From Hungatella sp. (GTDB taxonomy: Bacteria > Bacillota > Clostridia > Lachnospirales > Lachnospiraceae), in contig WASS01000016.1 of assembly GCA_009712635.1 (NCBI GenBank), forward strand, positions 112,672-176,671: a stretch of DNA of 64,000 bases, in the 5' to 3' direction. Positions 7,407 to 15,675 of this stretch are shown here, piece by piece (the stretch's first letter is position 1; each line of letters starts with the position of its first letter). The position numbers were made by a program, and so were the translations under genes. Under the pieces are notes generated by a model that did no database searches, was not told the DNA's origin, and saw only the letters and a program-made list of their open reading frames with translations.

Positions 7407-8870
7407 ATGAGAAAACGGCACCAGCGACAGATATTGGAATTGCTTGAAACTATCAGGGAAGCACAGTCGGAACGCTTATATGAAGATTGTCAGAGTGGAG
7501 CACTTCGTATTGGTCAATTTATAGAAGAGTTAGAAGGGGAAGGCACCAATGCTGTTTCGCTTCTGGAGACCTACTGTGATCTTTTATATAAGGCATATGA
7601 TGGGCAAATAAATGATAGGCCACTGAATCGCCAGTTAAATAAAATTGAAAGCAGCATAAAGTATGAATTAAAACCCAGTAAATATAAGGTTCTTTTTTTG
7701 CCGTATTATGACAATACCTGGGAATCAATGAAAAGTGTATATGAAATGTTTTCCAATGATCCTTTGTTTGAAACAGAGGTAGTAATTATTCCCATAATGC
7801 GAAATACAAATGTAGGCGTAAAATTCATCTGGGAAGATTATCTTACTCCGTCAGGAACTCCAAATACACATTATGACATATATAGTTTTGAAGAAGATAT
7901 GCCAGATATTGTGTTTTATAATCAGCCATATGATGGAGTTAATATTCCCAAGTTTCAATCTCATAACATAAGAAAATACACCGATTGTATGATTTACATA
8001 CCCTATGGTTTAACACCAATTGGTGCCATGGGAGAACCGCTTGAAAGCAATAATACAGGATTACAGGCGATACATCTTTGTGATTTGTATATCTCACAAA
8101 GTAAACCGTTTTGTAATCAATATACGAAGGGAACTCCTCTGGATGCAAAATCCCTGATATCCGGTCACCCTCGGTGTGACTGCCTATTTGCAGCTAAAAT
8201 ATATGGAAATTACAATCACTATCCGGAATGGGAGTCAATGATTGGTAATCGTCGAGTCATATTTCTGAATACTCACTATTCCTATATGATAGAAGGAGCT
8301 GTGGCTCATCCTGGTGTGAGAAAAGTGATTGATACTATCGCTAAGAGAGAAGATCTGTTTCTCATATGGAGACCTCATCCTCAGGCATACTTGATGAAAG
8401 TATCTGTTAAAATGCAGGTTATGCTTGATTTTGTGCAGTCTCATGAGAGAATGATTTTAGATCGTACACCAAGTATTACACCTGCATATATGTACTCCAA
8501 TGCGGTTGTTTCACTATTTCCCAGCTCTGTTGTAATGGATGCTTTGTTTTTGGATCTGCCAGTATTTCTTTTAGGACGGGAAGGTTCCAACAGCGCTCTT
8601 GCTGGTAACTTAAAAAATCCTCTTTTTGATGCTATCGCACATGAGGATTTCAATCAGCCGCTACCAGCTGGTGACTCTGATCCTCAAGGTCTTGAGTTGT
8701 ATACGGAGCAGTGTATTTATGCCCCTCTGGATAAATTTTTATATGAAATAGAAAGAGGTGAAGACTCAATGCAGGAAGCCCGCGCCCAATTCCGTATTCA
8801 AGAATTCCCGCATGCAGATGGGACCATCGCAAAGACGATTCTGGAAGAAGTTAAAAAAATTCTGGGATAA
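7407..8870 (+). CDS. CDP-glycerol glycerophosphotransferase-like protein (flagellin modification)
   Basis: 487-residue protein resembling the Glyphos_transf family (PF04464; TagB/TagF type, GT-B fold). Residues 1-85 are a helical leader. The Rossmann-like halves follow: KYKVLFLPYYDNTWESM at about 91, IPYGLTP, SGHPRCD, then VIFLNTHYSY and the conserved WRPHP near residue 312. Late segments SNAVVSLFPSSVVMDALFLDLPVFLLGR match the nucleotide-binding end. Family members move an alcohol phosphate from a CDP carrier onto an acceptor. No teichoic acid genes are near; with two glycosyltransferases beside flagellin, the likely role is adding a phosphodiester-linked group to the flagellin glycan, as with the CDP-glycerol-transferase-like gene in the C. 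difficile type A flagellin locus. The donor is unknown. Confidence 0.75.
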   Translation: MRKRHQRQILELLETIREAQSERLYEDCQSGALRIGQFIEELEGEGTNAVSLLETYCDLLYKAYDGQINDRPLNRQLNKIESSIKYELKPSKYKVLFLPYYDNTWESMKSVYEMFSNDPLFETEVVIIPIMRNTNVGVKFIWEDYLTPSGTPNTHYDIYSFEEDMPDIVFYNQPYDGVNIPKFQSHNIRKYTDCMIYIPYGLTPIGAMGEPLESNNTGLQAIHLCDLYISQSKPFCNQYTKGTPLDAKSLISGHPRCDCLFAAKIYGNYNHYPEWESMIGNRRVIFLNTHYSYMIEGAVAHPGVRKVIDTIAKREDLFLIWRPHPQAYLMKVSVKMQVMLDFVQSHERMILDRTPSITPAYMYSNAVVSLFPSSVVMDALFLDLPVFLLGREGSNSALAGNLKNPLFDAIAHEDFNQPLPAGDSDPQGLELYTEQCIYAPLDKFLYEIERGEDSMQEARAQFRIQEFPHADGTIAKTILEEVKKILG

Positions 8871-8923
8871 GGTGATGCAGATAAAACTTAACTTCGCAGG
8901 TCAAGCAGAACAGGAGTATACAT

Positions 8924-10969
8924 ATGAATAATGAACAGATTAAACTGGTCATCTGGGATTTGGATGAGACGTTTTGGAAGGGAGTGCTTGCCGAGAACGG
9001 TGATGTGACCATTCTTCAGAATAACATTGAAATTATAAAAGAGTTGACAAATAGAGGAATTGTTAATTCTATTTGTTCCAAAAATGATCTTAATAAAGCA
9101 AAAAAAGTATTGTGTGAAGCGCAGATTTGGGATTATTTTGTCTTCCCTCACATTGATTTTACGCCAAAGGGAGAGGCAGTAAAAAGGATTATCACTGATA
9201 TGCAGCTTCGCGCCTCTAATGTTTTGTTTATCGATGATAATTATTCAAATCTTGAGGAAGTGAGCTTTTATAATCCAGGGATACAGATTCTTGCTGCAGA
9301 AAATTTGGACAGTTTGTGTAGCCTGCCCGGTGCAGCAGGTAAGCCGGATCTCGAGCATACACGCCTTGAACAATATAAATTATTGCAGGAACGCTTCTCG
9401 GCCCGGCAATATTTTAGTGATAATGAGGAGTTCCTGCGTAAAAGCGATATTCATGTGTGTATATCTCCTACAACACTTGAGGATTCAGAACGTATTCATG
9501 ATATGATTATGCGTACCAATCAGTTGAATTTCACGAAAAAGCGTATCACGTTAGAAGAAGTAAAGGCGTTATTATGTCATCCGGATTACAAAACTGGAAT
9601 GATACGTGTACATGATCGCTTTGGTGATCATGGTATTGTGGGATGGTATTGCCTGAAAGGGAATGAACTGGAACATTTCTTATTCTCATGCAGAATTATA
9701 AATCTTGGTATTGAGCAATATGTATATGCTCTGCTTGGGTACCCTCATTTGGTGATTACAGGTGAGACAGCATCCAGGGTATCGGCAGATAGTTCTGTAC
9801 CCAATTATATAACTCTGGATGACGAAACGAAAGTTAAGCCCGAACTTTCCCGGGATTCTTCGGCTGGAATTGAATTTAAAAAATTGCAAATTTATGCTCT
9901 TGGTGCCTGTGATCTGTATTATATGGTTGGGCACATGGCTTTGCCGTTTACAAACGTTCATTTTGAGTGTAACACATTTAATGGTGATACTCGGGGCGTA
10001 AATGTTGCAACTGAATATATACGAAGTTGTTTTGAAATGGGAGAGCAGGAGAAGTTGTACTGCCGCAACCATTTTCATAACTACACTGGTCGGACTGCAT
10101 TTGATACAAAGATCTTTGATAGTGAATATGATTATGTATGTATGTCCTTCCACGATGATTTTGCATTGGAACTATATCAGAGCAAACAATTCCCTCAAAT
10201 GCGTATTGTTTTATCAAATAGTAAAAGTGGTTCCTTTACCCCAGTTTTAAACCTTGATGAAGAAGAAAAGCAGGAATGGCTTTCTGAAAACTTTATTTCA
10301 ATGGGGCTGATTTCACCTGAGAGGTTTCGTGAAAACCTGGAATGGATTGAAAAGCATTTGTCTAAAAAGACACGCTTGGTTCTTATGACCGGACCAGAAT
10401 ATGATTATTTCCGCGACGAAGAACCTCATAACGAAGAATTTCGTATGCAGGTCATTCGTTTAAATCAGGTCATTCGGGATTTTTGTACAGATAACCCCAG
10501 GGCTGCCTTTGTTGAAATGAATGACGTTATTTATGAAAGAGGGCATTTCAGTGATTTTATTATGCATCTGAAACCAGAACGTAGTTACTGGCTGGCCATG
10601 AGAATGCTGGAGTCTATGGTTAAAATGCCTGTAAGTAAAGGGCTAAGAGAGAGACTGCCAGTTGGTCAGCGAAGCACCGTTTTATGGAGCGATGAAATCT
10701 CCCTGTTACCTAATTATCTTGCCATGTGTGCAATGGGAAGTAAGCCTGATTATGTGATTTCTACACAATTATTAAATACTTCAGAAATGGAAGTTGAAAA
10801 AGTCGAACCTCATAAATTGTATGATAAAACTAAGAGATATTTTGTTTTGCTTACACCAGGGGGAGATCTGGAATATCGCAGGGAAGCACTTGATTTCTAT
10901 GGTTACAAAGCTGGCATTGATTATTATGAACTTGAACAAAAGCCATTTTCTTTGGATTGGCGAGAGTAA
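8924..10969 (+). CDS. FkbH-like HAD-IIIC family protein with additional C-terminal domains
   Basis: 681 residues. Residues 1-135 are the FkbH-type HAD domain: LVIWDLDETFWKGVL has the DxDxT motif, SICSKNDLNKAKKVL follows, and LFIDDNYSNLEEV gives the final DD pair, so the catalytic core looks intact. Residues ~170-280 resemble the GNAT-like domain common in FkbH proteins (LEDSERIHDMIMRTNQLNFT, GDHGIVGWYCL). From about 325 there is a further ~240-residue part (IYALGACDLYYMVGHMAL, MRIVLSNSKSGSF, RLVLMTGPEYDYF) that looks like an SGNH-hydrolase-type fold. FkbH proteins are known to prepare glyceryl units for carrier proteins. Beside the phosphotransferase-like gene, it may supply the group attached to flagellin, though no acyl carrier protein is nearby. 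Confidence 0.75.
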   Translation: MNNEQIKLVIWDLDETFWKGVLAENGDVTILQNNIEIIKELTNRGIVNSICSKNDLNKAKKVLCEAQIWDYFVFPHIDFTPKGEAVKRIITDMQLRASNVLFIDDNYSNLEEVSFYNPGIQILAAENLDSLCSLPGAAGKPDLEHTRLEQYKLLQERFSARQYFSDNEEFLRKSDIHVCISPTTLEDSERIHDMIMRTNQLNFTKKRITLEEVKALLCHPDYKTGMIRVHDRFGDHGIVGWYCLKGNELEHFLFSCRIINLGIEQYVYALLGYPHLVITGETASRVSADSSVPNYITLDDETKVKPELSRDSSAGIEFKKLQIYALGACDLYYMVGHMALPFTNVHFECNTFNGDTRGVNVATEYIRSCFEMGEQEKLYCRNHFHNYTGRTAFDTKIFDSEYDYVCMSFHDDFALELYQSKQFPQMRIVLSNSKSGSFTPVLNLDEEEKQEWLSENFISMGLISPERFRENLEWIEKHLSKKTRLVLMTGPEYDYFRDEEPHNEEFRMQVIRLNQVIRDFCTDNPRAAFVEMNDVIYERGHFSDFIMHLKPERSYWLAMRMLESMVKMPVSKGLRERLPVGQRSTVLWSDEISLLPNYLAMCAMGSKPDYVISTQLLNTSEMEVEKVEPHKLYDKTKRYFVLLTPGGDLEYRREALDFYGYKAGIDYYELEQKPFSLDWRE

Positions 10970-11047
10970 ATTGTTTAGTTTAAGATAGTCCTGCATTAAA
11001 GCTTTATTTTTAACATTCTAAAGAATTAAATTAAATTAGACTAAATT

Positions 11048-11090
11048 AAAAGCAATCTATTTCTTTCAAACAGAGATAGATTGCTTTTTT
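11048..11090 (+). terminator. Intrinsic terminator after the FkbH-like gene
   Basis: Stem AAGCAATCTAT...ATAGATTGC extended by TCT/AGA past one mismatch, followed directly by TTTTTT. It closes the fliC-downstream modification cluster. Confidence 0.85.
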
Positions 11091-11332
11091 ATAGATTTAT
11101 TTTACCTAATTTTCATAATTTACATTTTTCTTTATTTAATTTGTAAGATTTATTAAACAGGTAAAATGAAGGAAATAATAAAGTAAAAACGTTACATATG
11201 AAGAATAAATAATATTATTAACAAGTAATAAGTAACTGAAAAACATGAAAAATACACAAAAATTGCCAAAAAATTAACCCATATATACCCAATCAAAATA
11301 AAAAATATGGTAAAATTTTGCTCTCAAATATC

Positions 11333-11362
11333 CAGAAAACCTCGTAAATACAAGGTTTTCTG
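11333..11362 (+). terminator. Inverted repeat upstream of the flgB promoter, possible terminator
   Basis: Perfect 10-bp stem CAGAAAACCT / AGGTTTTCTG around a ten-base loop, followed by CG and a broken T-rich run. It may be a second insulating terminator in front of the operon promoter, or an operator. The T tract is interrupted, so the call is uncertain. Confidence 0.4.
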
Positions 11363-11414
11363 CGTTTTCCCATTTTTTTTCCAATAAAACCAGTGTCGAT
11401 TGAAAAGAACTTTC

Positions 11415-11443
11415 TTGACAATATTTGTAATAAAATGTAAAAT
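11415..11443 (+). promoter_or_regulatory. Sigma-A promoter of the flagellar (flgB) operon
   Basis: TTGACA (11415-11420), 17-base gap, TAAAAT (11438-11443). It is the best vegetative promoter in the long gap before flgB and predicts a start near 11450. This is the expected class for an early flagellar operon that itself encodes sigma-28. Confidence 0.75.
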
Positions 11444-11578
11444 GGAGTAAGAAAATTACAAAAAATGTAAGATTTTGCATTTGACTGTTAAAATTTAACT
11501 ATTTTTTCCATTTTGTAACAGTCCGTATACGTCATTATGGCATATTGCCGGAAGAAATGAAAGTGAGGAACAGATCCG

Positions 11579-11959
11579 ATGAATTCGATTTTTGGAAACA
11601 GCATTTCCATGGCGGAAAAATCTCTGGATTATTTGTGGGCTAAGCAGACGACTACGCTTAATAATATCGCGAATGGGGAAACTCCGGGCTATAAAGCCAA
11701 ATATGTGAAATTCGAAGATGAATTTCGTAACCGGCTCGCGGCAGCGAGGAAAGGTACTTCGGCAGATATCGGTAACACTATCAGTAACTCCAGATATTTT
11801 ATACGAAATACCAATGAAGAATCTGCAAGATTAGACGGCAACAATGTCAATGTGGATGTAGAGAACGTGGAACTAGCAAGGACAACCCTGCAGTATCAGT
11901 ACGAATTGAATTCTTTAAACAGTGATATCAGCAGACTACGTACAATTATTAAAGGTTAA
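11579..11959 (+). CDS. flgB: Flagellar basal-body rod protein FlgB
   Basis: 126 residues, normal for FlgB. N-terminal rod signature LWAKQTTTLNNIANGETPGYKA and a C-terminal helix DVENVELARTTLQYQYELNSLN. It forms the proximal rod on FliE and FliF and leaves through the type III export gate. It opens the long operon with a GAGGAA ribosome-binding site. In most Firmicutes flgC follows directly; here fliE does. Confidence 0.95.
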   Translation: MNSIFGNSISMAEKSLDYLWAKQTTTLNNIANGETPGYKAKYVKFEDEFRNRLAAARKGTSADIGNTISNSRYFIRNTNEESARLDGNNVNVDVENVELARTTLQYQYELNSLNSDISRLRTIIKG

Positions 11960-11976
11960 AACGGGAGGCATATAAG

Positions 11977-12288
11977 ATGGAACAGATGTTCATAACGCCC
12001 ATTCGCTCATTGGACTCCATTGGGGATATAGGAGCAGCTAAGAAGGCAGTATCCGGACAAGACGGAGGTTCTGCATTTACAGATATTTTCAAAGAGGCAG
12101 TTCAGAATGTGAAAACAACGGAAGCAGACTTAAGCAATCAGCAGTACCTTTTGGCGACAGGGCAGATTGATGATGCACATACCGTGCCGGCTGCAGCGGC
12201 AAAGGCCCAGTTATCCGTAGAACTTTTATCAGCGCTTAGGAATAAGGCATTGGAAGCTTATACGGAAATTATTCGTATTAGTATTTAA
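11977..12288 (+). CDS. fliE: Flagellar hook-basal body complex protein FliE
   Basis: 103 residues. It has the FliE pattern AFTDIFKEAVQNVKTTEADL, then the conserved central ATGQIDDAHTV and a C-terminal helix SVELLSALRNKALEAYTEII. FliE links the MS ring to the rod. It sits between flgB and fliF, 17 bases after flgB. Confidence 0.95.
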   Translation: MEQMFITPIRSLDSIGDIGAAKKAVSGQDGGSAFTDIFKEAVQNVKTTEADLSNQQYLLATGQIDDAHTVPAAAAKAQLSVELLSALRNKALEAYTEIIRISI

Positions 12289-12314
12289 AACAGATAACAG
12301 GGCGGACGTACGCG

Positions 12315-13910
12315 ATGGAAAAAATTAAGGAATTATTAGGTAAACTAAGTGATAAGACGAAAAAGATAATTATTGCGTCAGTGATTGGCGTATTGGTTAT
12401 AGGCGGCGCTGTCTTTGCAGCAATGTCCATGCGGCAGAAACCGTATGAAGTTATGTTTACCGGGGTGAGTAGTGAAGAATCAAAGCAGATTATTGGGAAA
12501 CTGCAGGAAGACGGGATTGATTATCAGTATGATAATGGTGACATTAAGGTGCCTACAGAGCAGATGGACACCACAAGAGCCAAACTGGTGTCAGAAGGAT
12601 ATCCCAAAAGCGGTTTTACATATGATGTTTTCAAAAACAATGTTAATCTTATGACTACAGATACAGATCGTCAGACATTTAAGCTGTATGATCTGGAAAC
12701 AAGAATTGGATCTACGATTCAGATTTTTGATGGAGTAAAAGAAGCATATGTTACCATAGCCCTGGGAGAAACTTCTAAATATGCACTGTCCGAAGATAGC
12801 GCGAAGGAAGCGAGTGCCCAGGCTGTTGTCGTTATGAAGGACGGGGGATCGCCGACGGAAGAACAGGCGAATTCCATACAGCTTTTAATCTCCAGAAGTA
12901 TTCCGGGAATGGTAATTGATAATGTATCTGTCTTTGATGGCAACGGCCGTCAGGTATCAACTAATGCTGGCGATACTGATACAAATTCCGGAAAAGCTGC
13001 AGATGAGATAGCGAAGCTCATTGAAGACCAGATCACGGCTAAGGTAATTAATGTACTGGGTCCCATATACGGAAACGGCAATGTGCGTGTATCTGTAAAA
13101 GGCACCGTAAATATGGATAAGCTGATCCGGGAAAGCATTGTTTACAATACACCGGAGAAGATTGATGAGAAGGATAAAACAGGTCTTACTTCTGAAGAAT
13201 CCATTTCAAAAGAATATTCAGGGAATGCACAGGCAGCGTCAGGGGTTGCCGGTTCAGAGGCCAATGCCGATATTCCGCAGTATAATGCTGGCGGACAAAA
13301 CACGGATAGTGCATACGCATCCAACAGTTTAAATAGAAAGTATTTATTAAACCAGATTAAGGAACAGGGACAGGTTAATCCGGGAAGCATCGAGAACCTT
13401 ACTGTTTCAGTCGTTGTCAATGGCAGTGACTTTGGTACACTTTCCGTAGATGATATACGCAATCTCGCAGGAAATGCTGCAGGAATTGCACAGGCAGACC
13501 GGGCTGAAAAAATCACGGCTGTAGCAGCACCATTCTATACCATTGACGTTCCGAAAGAGCCGGATAAACCTGCAGAGGCAAGTACCAATGGTATTCTGAT
13601 TAACCAGTGGATTCTCATTGGAGCACTGGCTGGAGTACTGATTCTAATACTTATGATTGTACTTATTGTACGGAGCAGAAGAAAGAAGAGAGAGCTTGCA
13701 GAAGAACTGGAAGAAGACAGCCAGGAAGATGTACCAATTGTTCCGGAGATGCCTGTTAAAGAAGAGCAGGAGATTGAAATTCTTGTTCCGGAGGAAGACA
13801 GAGGGGCTGAACTGCGTGAAAGTGTTCGGGAATTTGCGGAACAGAATCCTGAGATTTCAGCACAGCTATTAAAGACCTGGTTAAATGGAGGAAACAATAA
13901 TGACGACTAA
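12315..13910 (+). CDS. fliF: Flagellar MS-ring protein FliF
   Basis: 531 residues, typical. TM1 at about 18-38 (IIIASVIGVLVIGGAVFAAM), the YscJ-like ring-building domain with VMFTGVSSEESKQI and ETRIGSTIQIFDGVKEAYV, a periplasm-facing low-complexity loop about 300-340, TM2 at about 427-450 (WILIGALAGVLILILMIVLI), and a cytosolic acidic tail ending ISAQLLKTWLNGG, the FliG-binding peptide. Its end overlaps fliG by 11 bases. Confidence 0.96.
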   Translation: MEKIKELLGKLSDKTKKIIIASVIGVLVIGGAVFAAMSMRQKPYEVMFTGVSSEESKQIIGKLQEDGIDYQYDNGDIKVPTEQMDTTRAKLVSEGYPKSGFTYDVFKNNVNLMTTDTDRQTFKLYDLETRIGSTIQIFDGVKEAYVTIALGETSKYALSEDSAKEASAQAVVVMKDGGSPTEEQANSIQLLISRSIPGMVIDNVSVFDGNGRQVSTNAGDTDTNSGKAADEIAKLIEDQITAKVINVLGPIYGNGNVRVSVKGTVNMDKLIRESIVYNTPEKIDEKDKTGLTSEESISKEYSGNAQAASGVAGSEANADIPQYNAGGQNTDSAYASNSLNRKYLLNQIKEQGQVNPGSIENLTVSVVVNGSDFGTLSVDDIRNLAGNAAGIAQADRAEKITAVAAPFYTIDVPKEPDKPAEASTNGILINQWILIGALAGVLILILMIVLIVRSRRKKRELAEELEEDSQEDVPIVPEMPVKEEQEIEILVPEEDRGAELRESVREFAEQNPEISAQLLKTWLNGGNNNDD

Positions 13911-14904
13911 TCTAACGCTGGAACAAAAAGCGGCAACGGTTATTGTTTCACTCGGCGTGGATAAGGCTTCCAAAATATATAAGTATCTGAGTGAAGAGGA
14001 AATTGAGAAATTAACAGTCGAAGTTGCAAAACTGGGACATGTTCCGTCAGAGACCACACAGGCCGTACTGGATGAGTTTTATAAAACATGTTTAACTCAG
14101 AAGGTAGTAACGGACGGTGGATTGGAATATGCAAGAACTGTTTTGGAAAAGGCGTTTGGAGAGAGCACTGCCAACAGCCTGCTCCAAAAAGTTACCCAGT
14201 CCCTTAAATCCAGATCCTTTGGCTTTATCCGGAAGAGTGATTCCAAGAATCTTTTCTCAATTCTCCAGCATGAGAGGGCTCAGACCATTGCGCTTGTATT
14301 ATCCTATACCAATGAAGAGATGACAGCGCAGCTGATCTCGGAGCTTTCTCCAGAGAAGCGGCTTCAGGTAGTGGAATCCATCGCCAGAATGGAAAGTGCA
14401 TCTCCGGAAGCTATTAAGATTGTAGAGAATGAGATTAAGAAGAAGTTCTCTGGTATTCTTACAACGGATTATACAACCGTTGGCGGTATCGATTACATAG
14501 CAAACGTAATGAACCATATGGACAGAGGAAACGAAAAACTTATCTTCGACGAGTTGGGAAGAAAAGATGCAGAACTGGCAGATACCATCCGAAAGAAGAT
14601 GTTCGTTTTCGAAGATATCATTACAATGGACGACAGATCCATTCAGCGTTTTATCCGCGAATGCGATATGAAGGATATGGTTTATGCGCTTAAGAATGCC
14701 AATAAGCAGATTGCAGATGTTATATTCAACAATATGTCAACACGTATGAAAGAAAGCATTCAGTCCGATATGGAAGTTACCGTTAATGTTCGTCTGAAAG
14801 ATGTAGAAGAGGCACAGCAGAGAATCGTTGCTATTATCAGGCGTCTGGAAGAAGAAGGCGAACTGATCATCAGCAAGGGCGGAAAGGATGATATCATTGC
14901 CTAA
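13900..14904 (+). CDS. fliG: Flagellar motor switch protein FliG
   Basis: 334 residues from the ATG at 13900, chosen because GGAGGA lies eight bases upstream; an in-frame ATG 15 bases earlier has no such site. N-terminal domain (QKAATVIVSLGVDKASKIYKYL), middle domain with the EHPQ-type surface given here as QHERAQTIALVLSY, and C-terminal torque domain (FVFEDIITMDDRSIQRFIRE) with charged residues facing MotA. It couples the stator to FliM/FliY rotation. Overlaps fliF and fliH at its ends, so translation is probably coupled. Confidence 0.96.
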   Translation: MTTNLTLEQKAATVIVSLGVDKASKIYKYLSEEEIEKLTVEVAKLGHVPSETTQAVLDEFYKTCLTQKVVTDGGLEYARTVLEKAFGESTANSLLQKVTQSLKSRSFGFIRKSDSKNLFSILQHERAQTIALVLSYTNEEMTAQLISELSPEKRLQVVESIARMESASPEAIKIVENEIKKKFSGILTTDYTTVGGIDYIANVMNHMDRGNEKLIFDELGRKDAELADTIRKKMFVFEDIITMDDRSIQRFIRECDMKDMVYALKNANKQIADVIFNNMSTRMKESIQSDMEVTVNVRLKDVEEAQQRIVAIIRRLEEEGELIISKGGKDDIIA

Positions 14905-15661
14905 TATTATCAAGGGTCCTGAGGCTGAAAATCGGGTTCTGGAATATGGGTTTAAACAGAAATTTGAAGAGATAGTTGTGAAAAAGGATACAACCAAACC
15001 CATAGAGGAAGACCTGTTTCAGCCAGATGAGGAAGATGGTTATTCTCAGGTCGCGGAGATCTTTGAAAAAGCATCTGGTCGGGCAGAGTACATAGTAAAT
15101 CAGGCGAGAGAAGAGGCCGAAAAGATTCTCGCAGATGCCAGGGAAACCGGATATCAGGAAGGCTATGAAGCCGGTCTGCAGGAAGGACGTGCGGCTGCGT
15201 ACGAAGAGCATAAGGAAGAACTTGATTTACATATGAAAGAATTCCGTGAAACCATTAAGTCTACCATAGAAAGTGTTACAGAAGAAAAAAACAGGATTCT
15301 GGAAACCTACATTGATGATTTAAAACGGGTGACTTTAACCATAGCGGAAAAGGTAATTCAGACAAGCTTGAAATCAAGCGGTGAAATTATAAAAAGAATG
15401 ATAGTCGCTGCTGCAGGAAAACTGAAAAAGACTCAATGGGTGAAGATCTACGTGTCTCAAAAGGACGCCGGAATGATGATCCAGGGAGATGTGGGGCTGC
15501 TAAATGAACTTTCCCATATATCCGGAAATATAAAAATTATTTCTATGGACCATTCAGAAGAAGGGACCTGTATCATTGAACTTCCGGAAGAGATTATTGA
15601 TGTCAGCGTAAATACTCAGATTGAAAACATTAAGGGAATCCTTAATAACGCAAGACTGTAG
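14888..15661 (+). CDS. fliH: Flagellar assembly protein FliH
   Basis: 257 residues. A glutamate/alanine-rich coiled coil (about 55-150: ARETGYQEGYEAGLQEGR) has the GxxxG-like repeats of FliH, then the conserved C-terminal part (VTLTIAEKVIQTSL). FliH dimers regulate the FliI ATPase and tether it to the C-ring. The first ATG overlaps fliG by 17 bases but has its ribosome-binding site flush against it; the TTG at 14897 is better spaced from GGAAAGG and may be the true start. Confidence 0.9.
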   Translation: MISLPNIIKGPEAENRVLEYGFKQKFEEIVVKKDTTKPIEEDLFQPDEEDGYSQVAEIFEKASGRAEYIVNQAREEAEKILADARETGYQEGYEAGLQEGRAAAYEEHKEELDLHMKEFRETIKSTIESVTEEKNRILETYIDDLKRVTLTIAEKVIQTSLKSSGEIIKRMIVAAAGKLKKTQWVKIYVSQKDAGMMIQGDVGLLNELSHISGNIKIISMDHSEEGTCIIELPEEIIDVSVNTQIENIKGILNNARL

Positions 15662-15675
15662 CAGGAGGAATCCGT

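Larger units (their letters stand above)
10970..11578 (+). other. 609-bp A/T-rich intergenic region before the flagellar operon
   Basis: No credible gene. It holds a strong terminator for the modification genes (11048-11090), a second inverted repeat (11333-11362) and a sigma-A promoter (11415-11443) with a leader of about 130 nt to flgB. The leader contains the palindrome GTTAAAATTTAAC (11487-11499), a possible operator. I saw no recognisable riboswitch. Confidence 0.6.

Noticed and set aside
11108..11122. CodY-box-like sequence AATTTTCATAATTTA
   Set aside because: Four mismatches to the 15-base consensus in a very A/T-rich region; chance level.
10970..11578. c-di-GMP riboswitch before flgB (known in C. 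difficile)
   Set aside because: I looked for the conserved GEMM core and the paired stems with a tetraloop and found none in this A/T-rich stretch or in the fliC leader.
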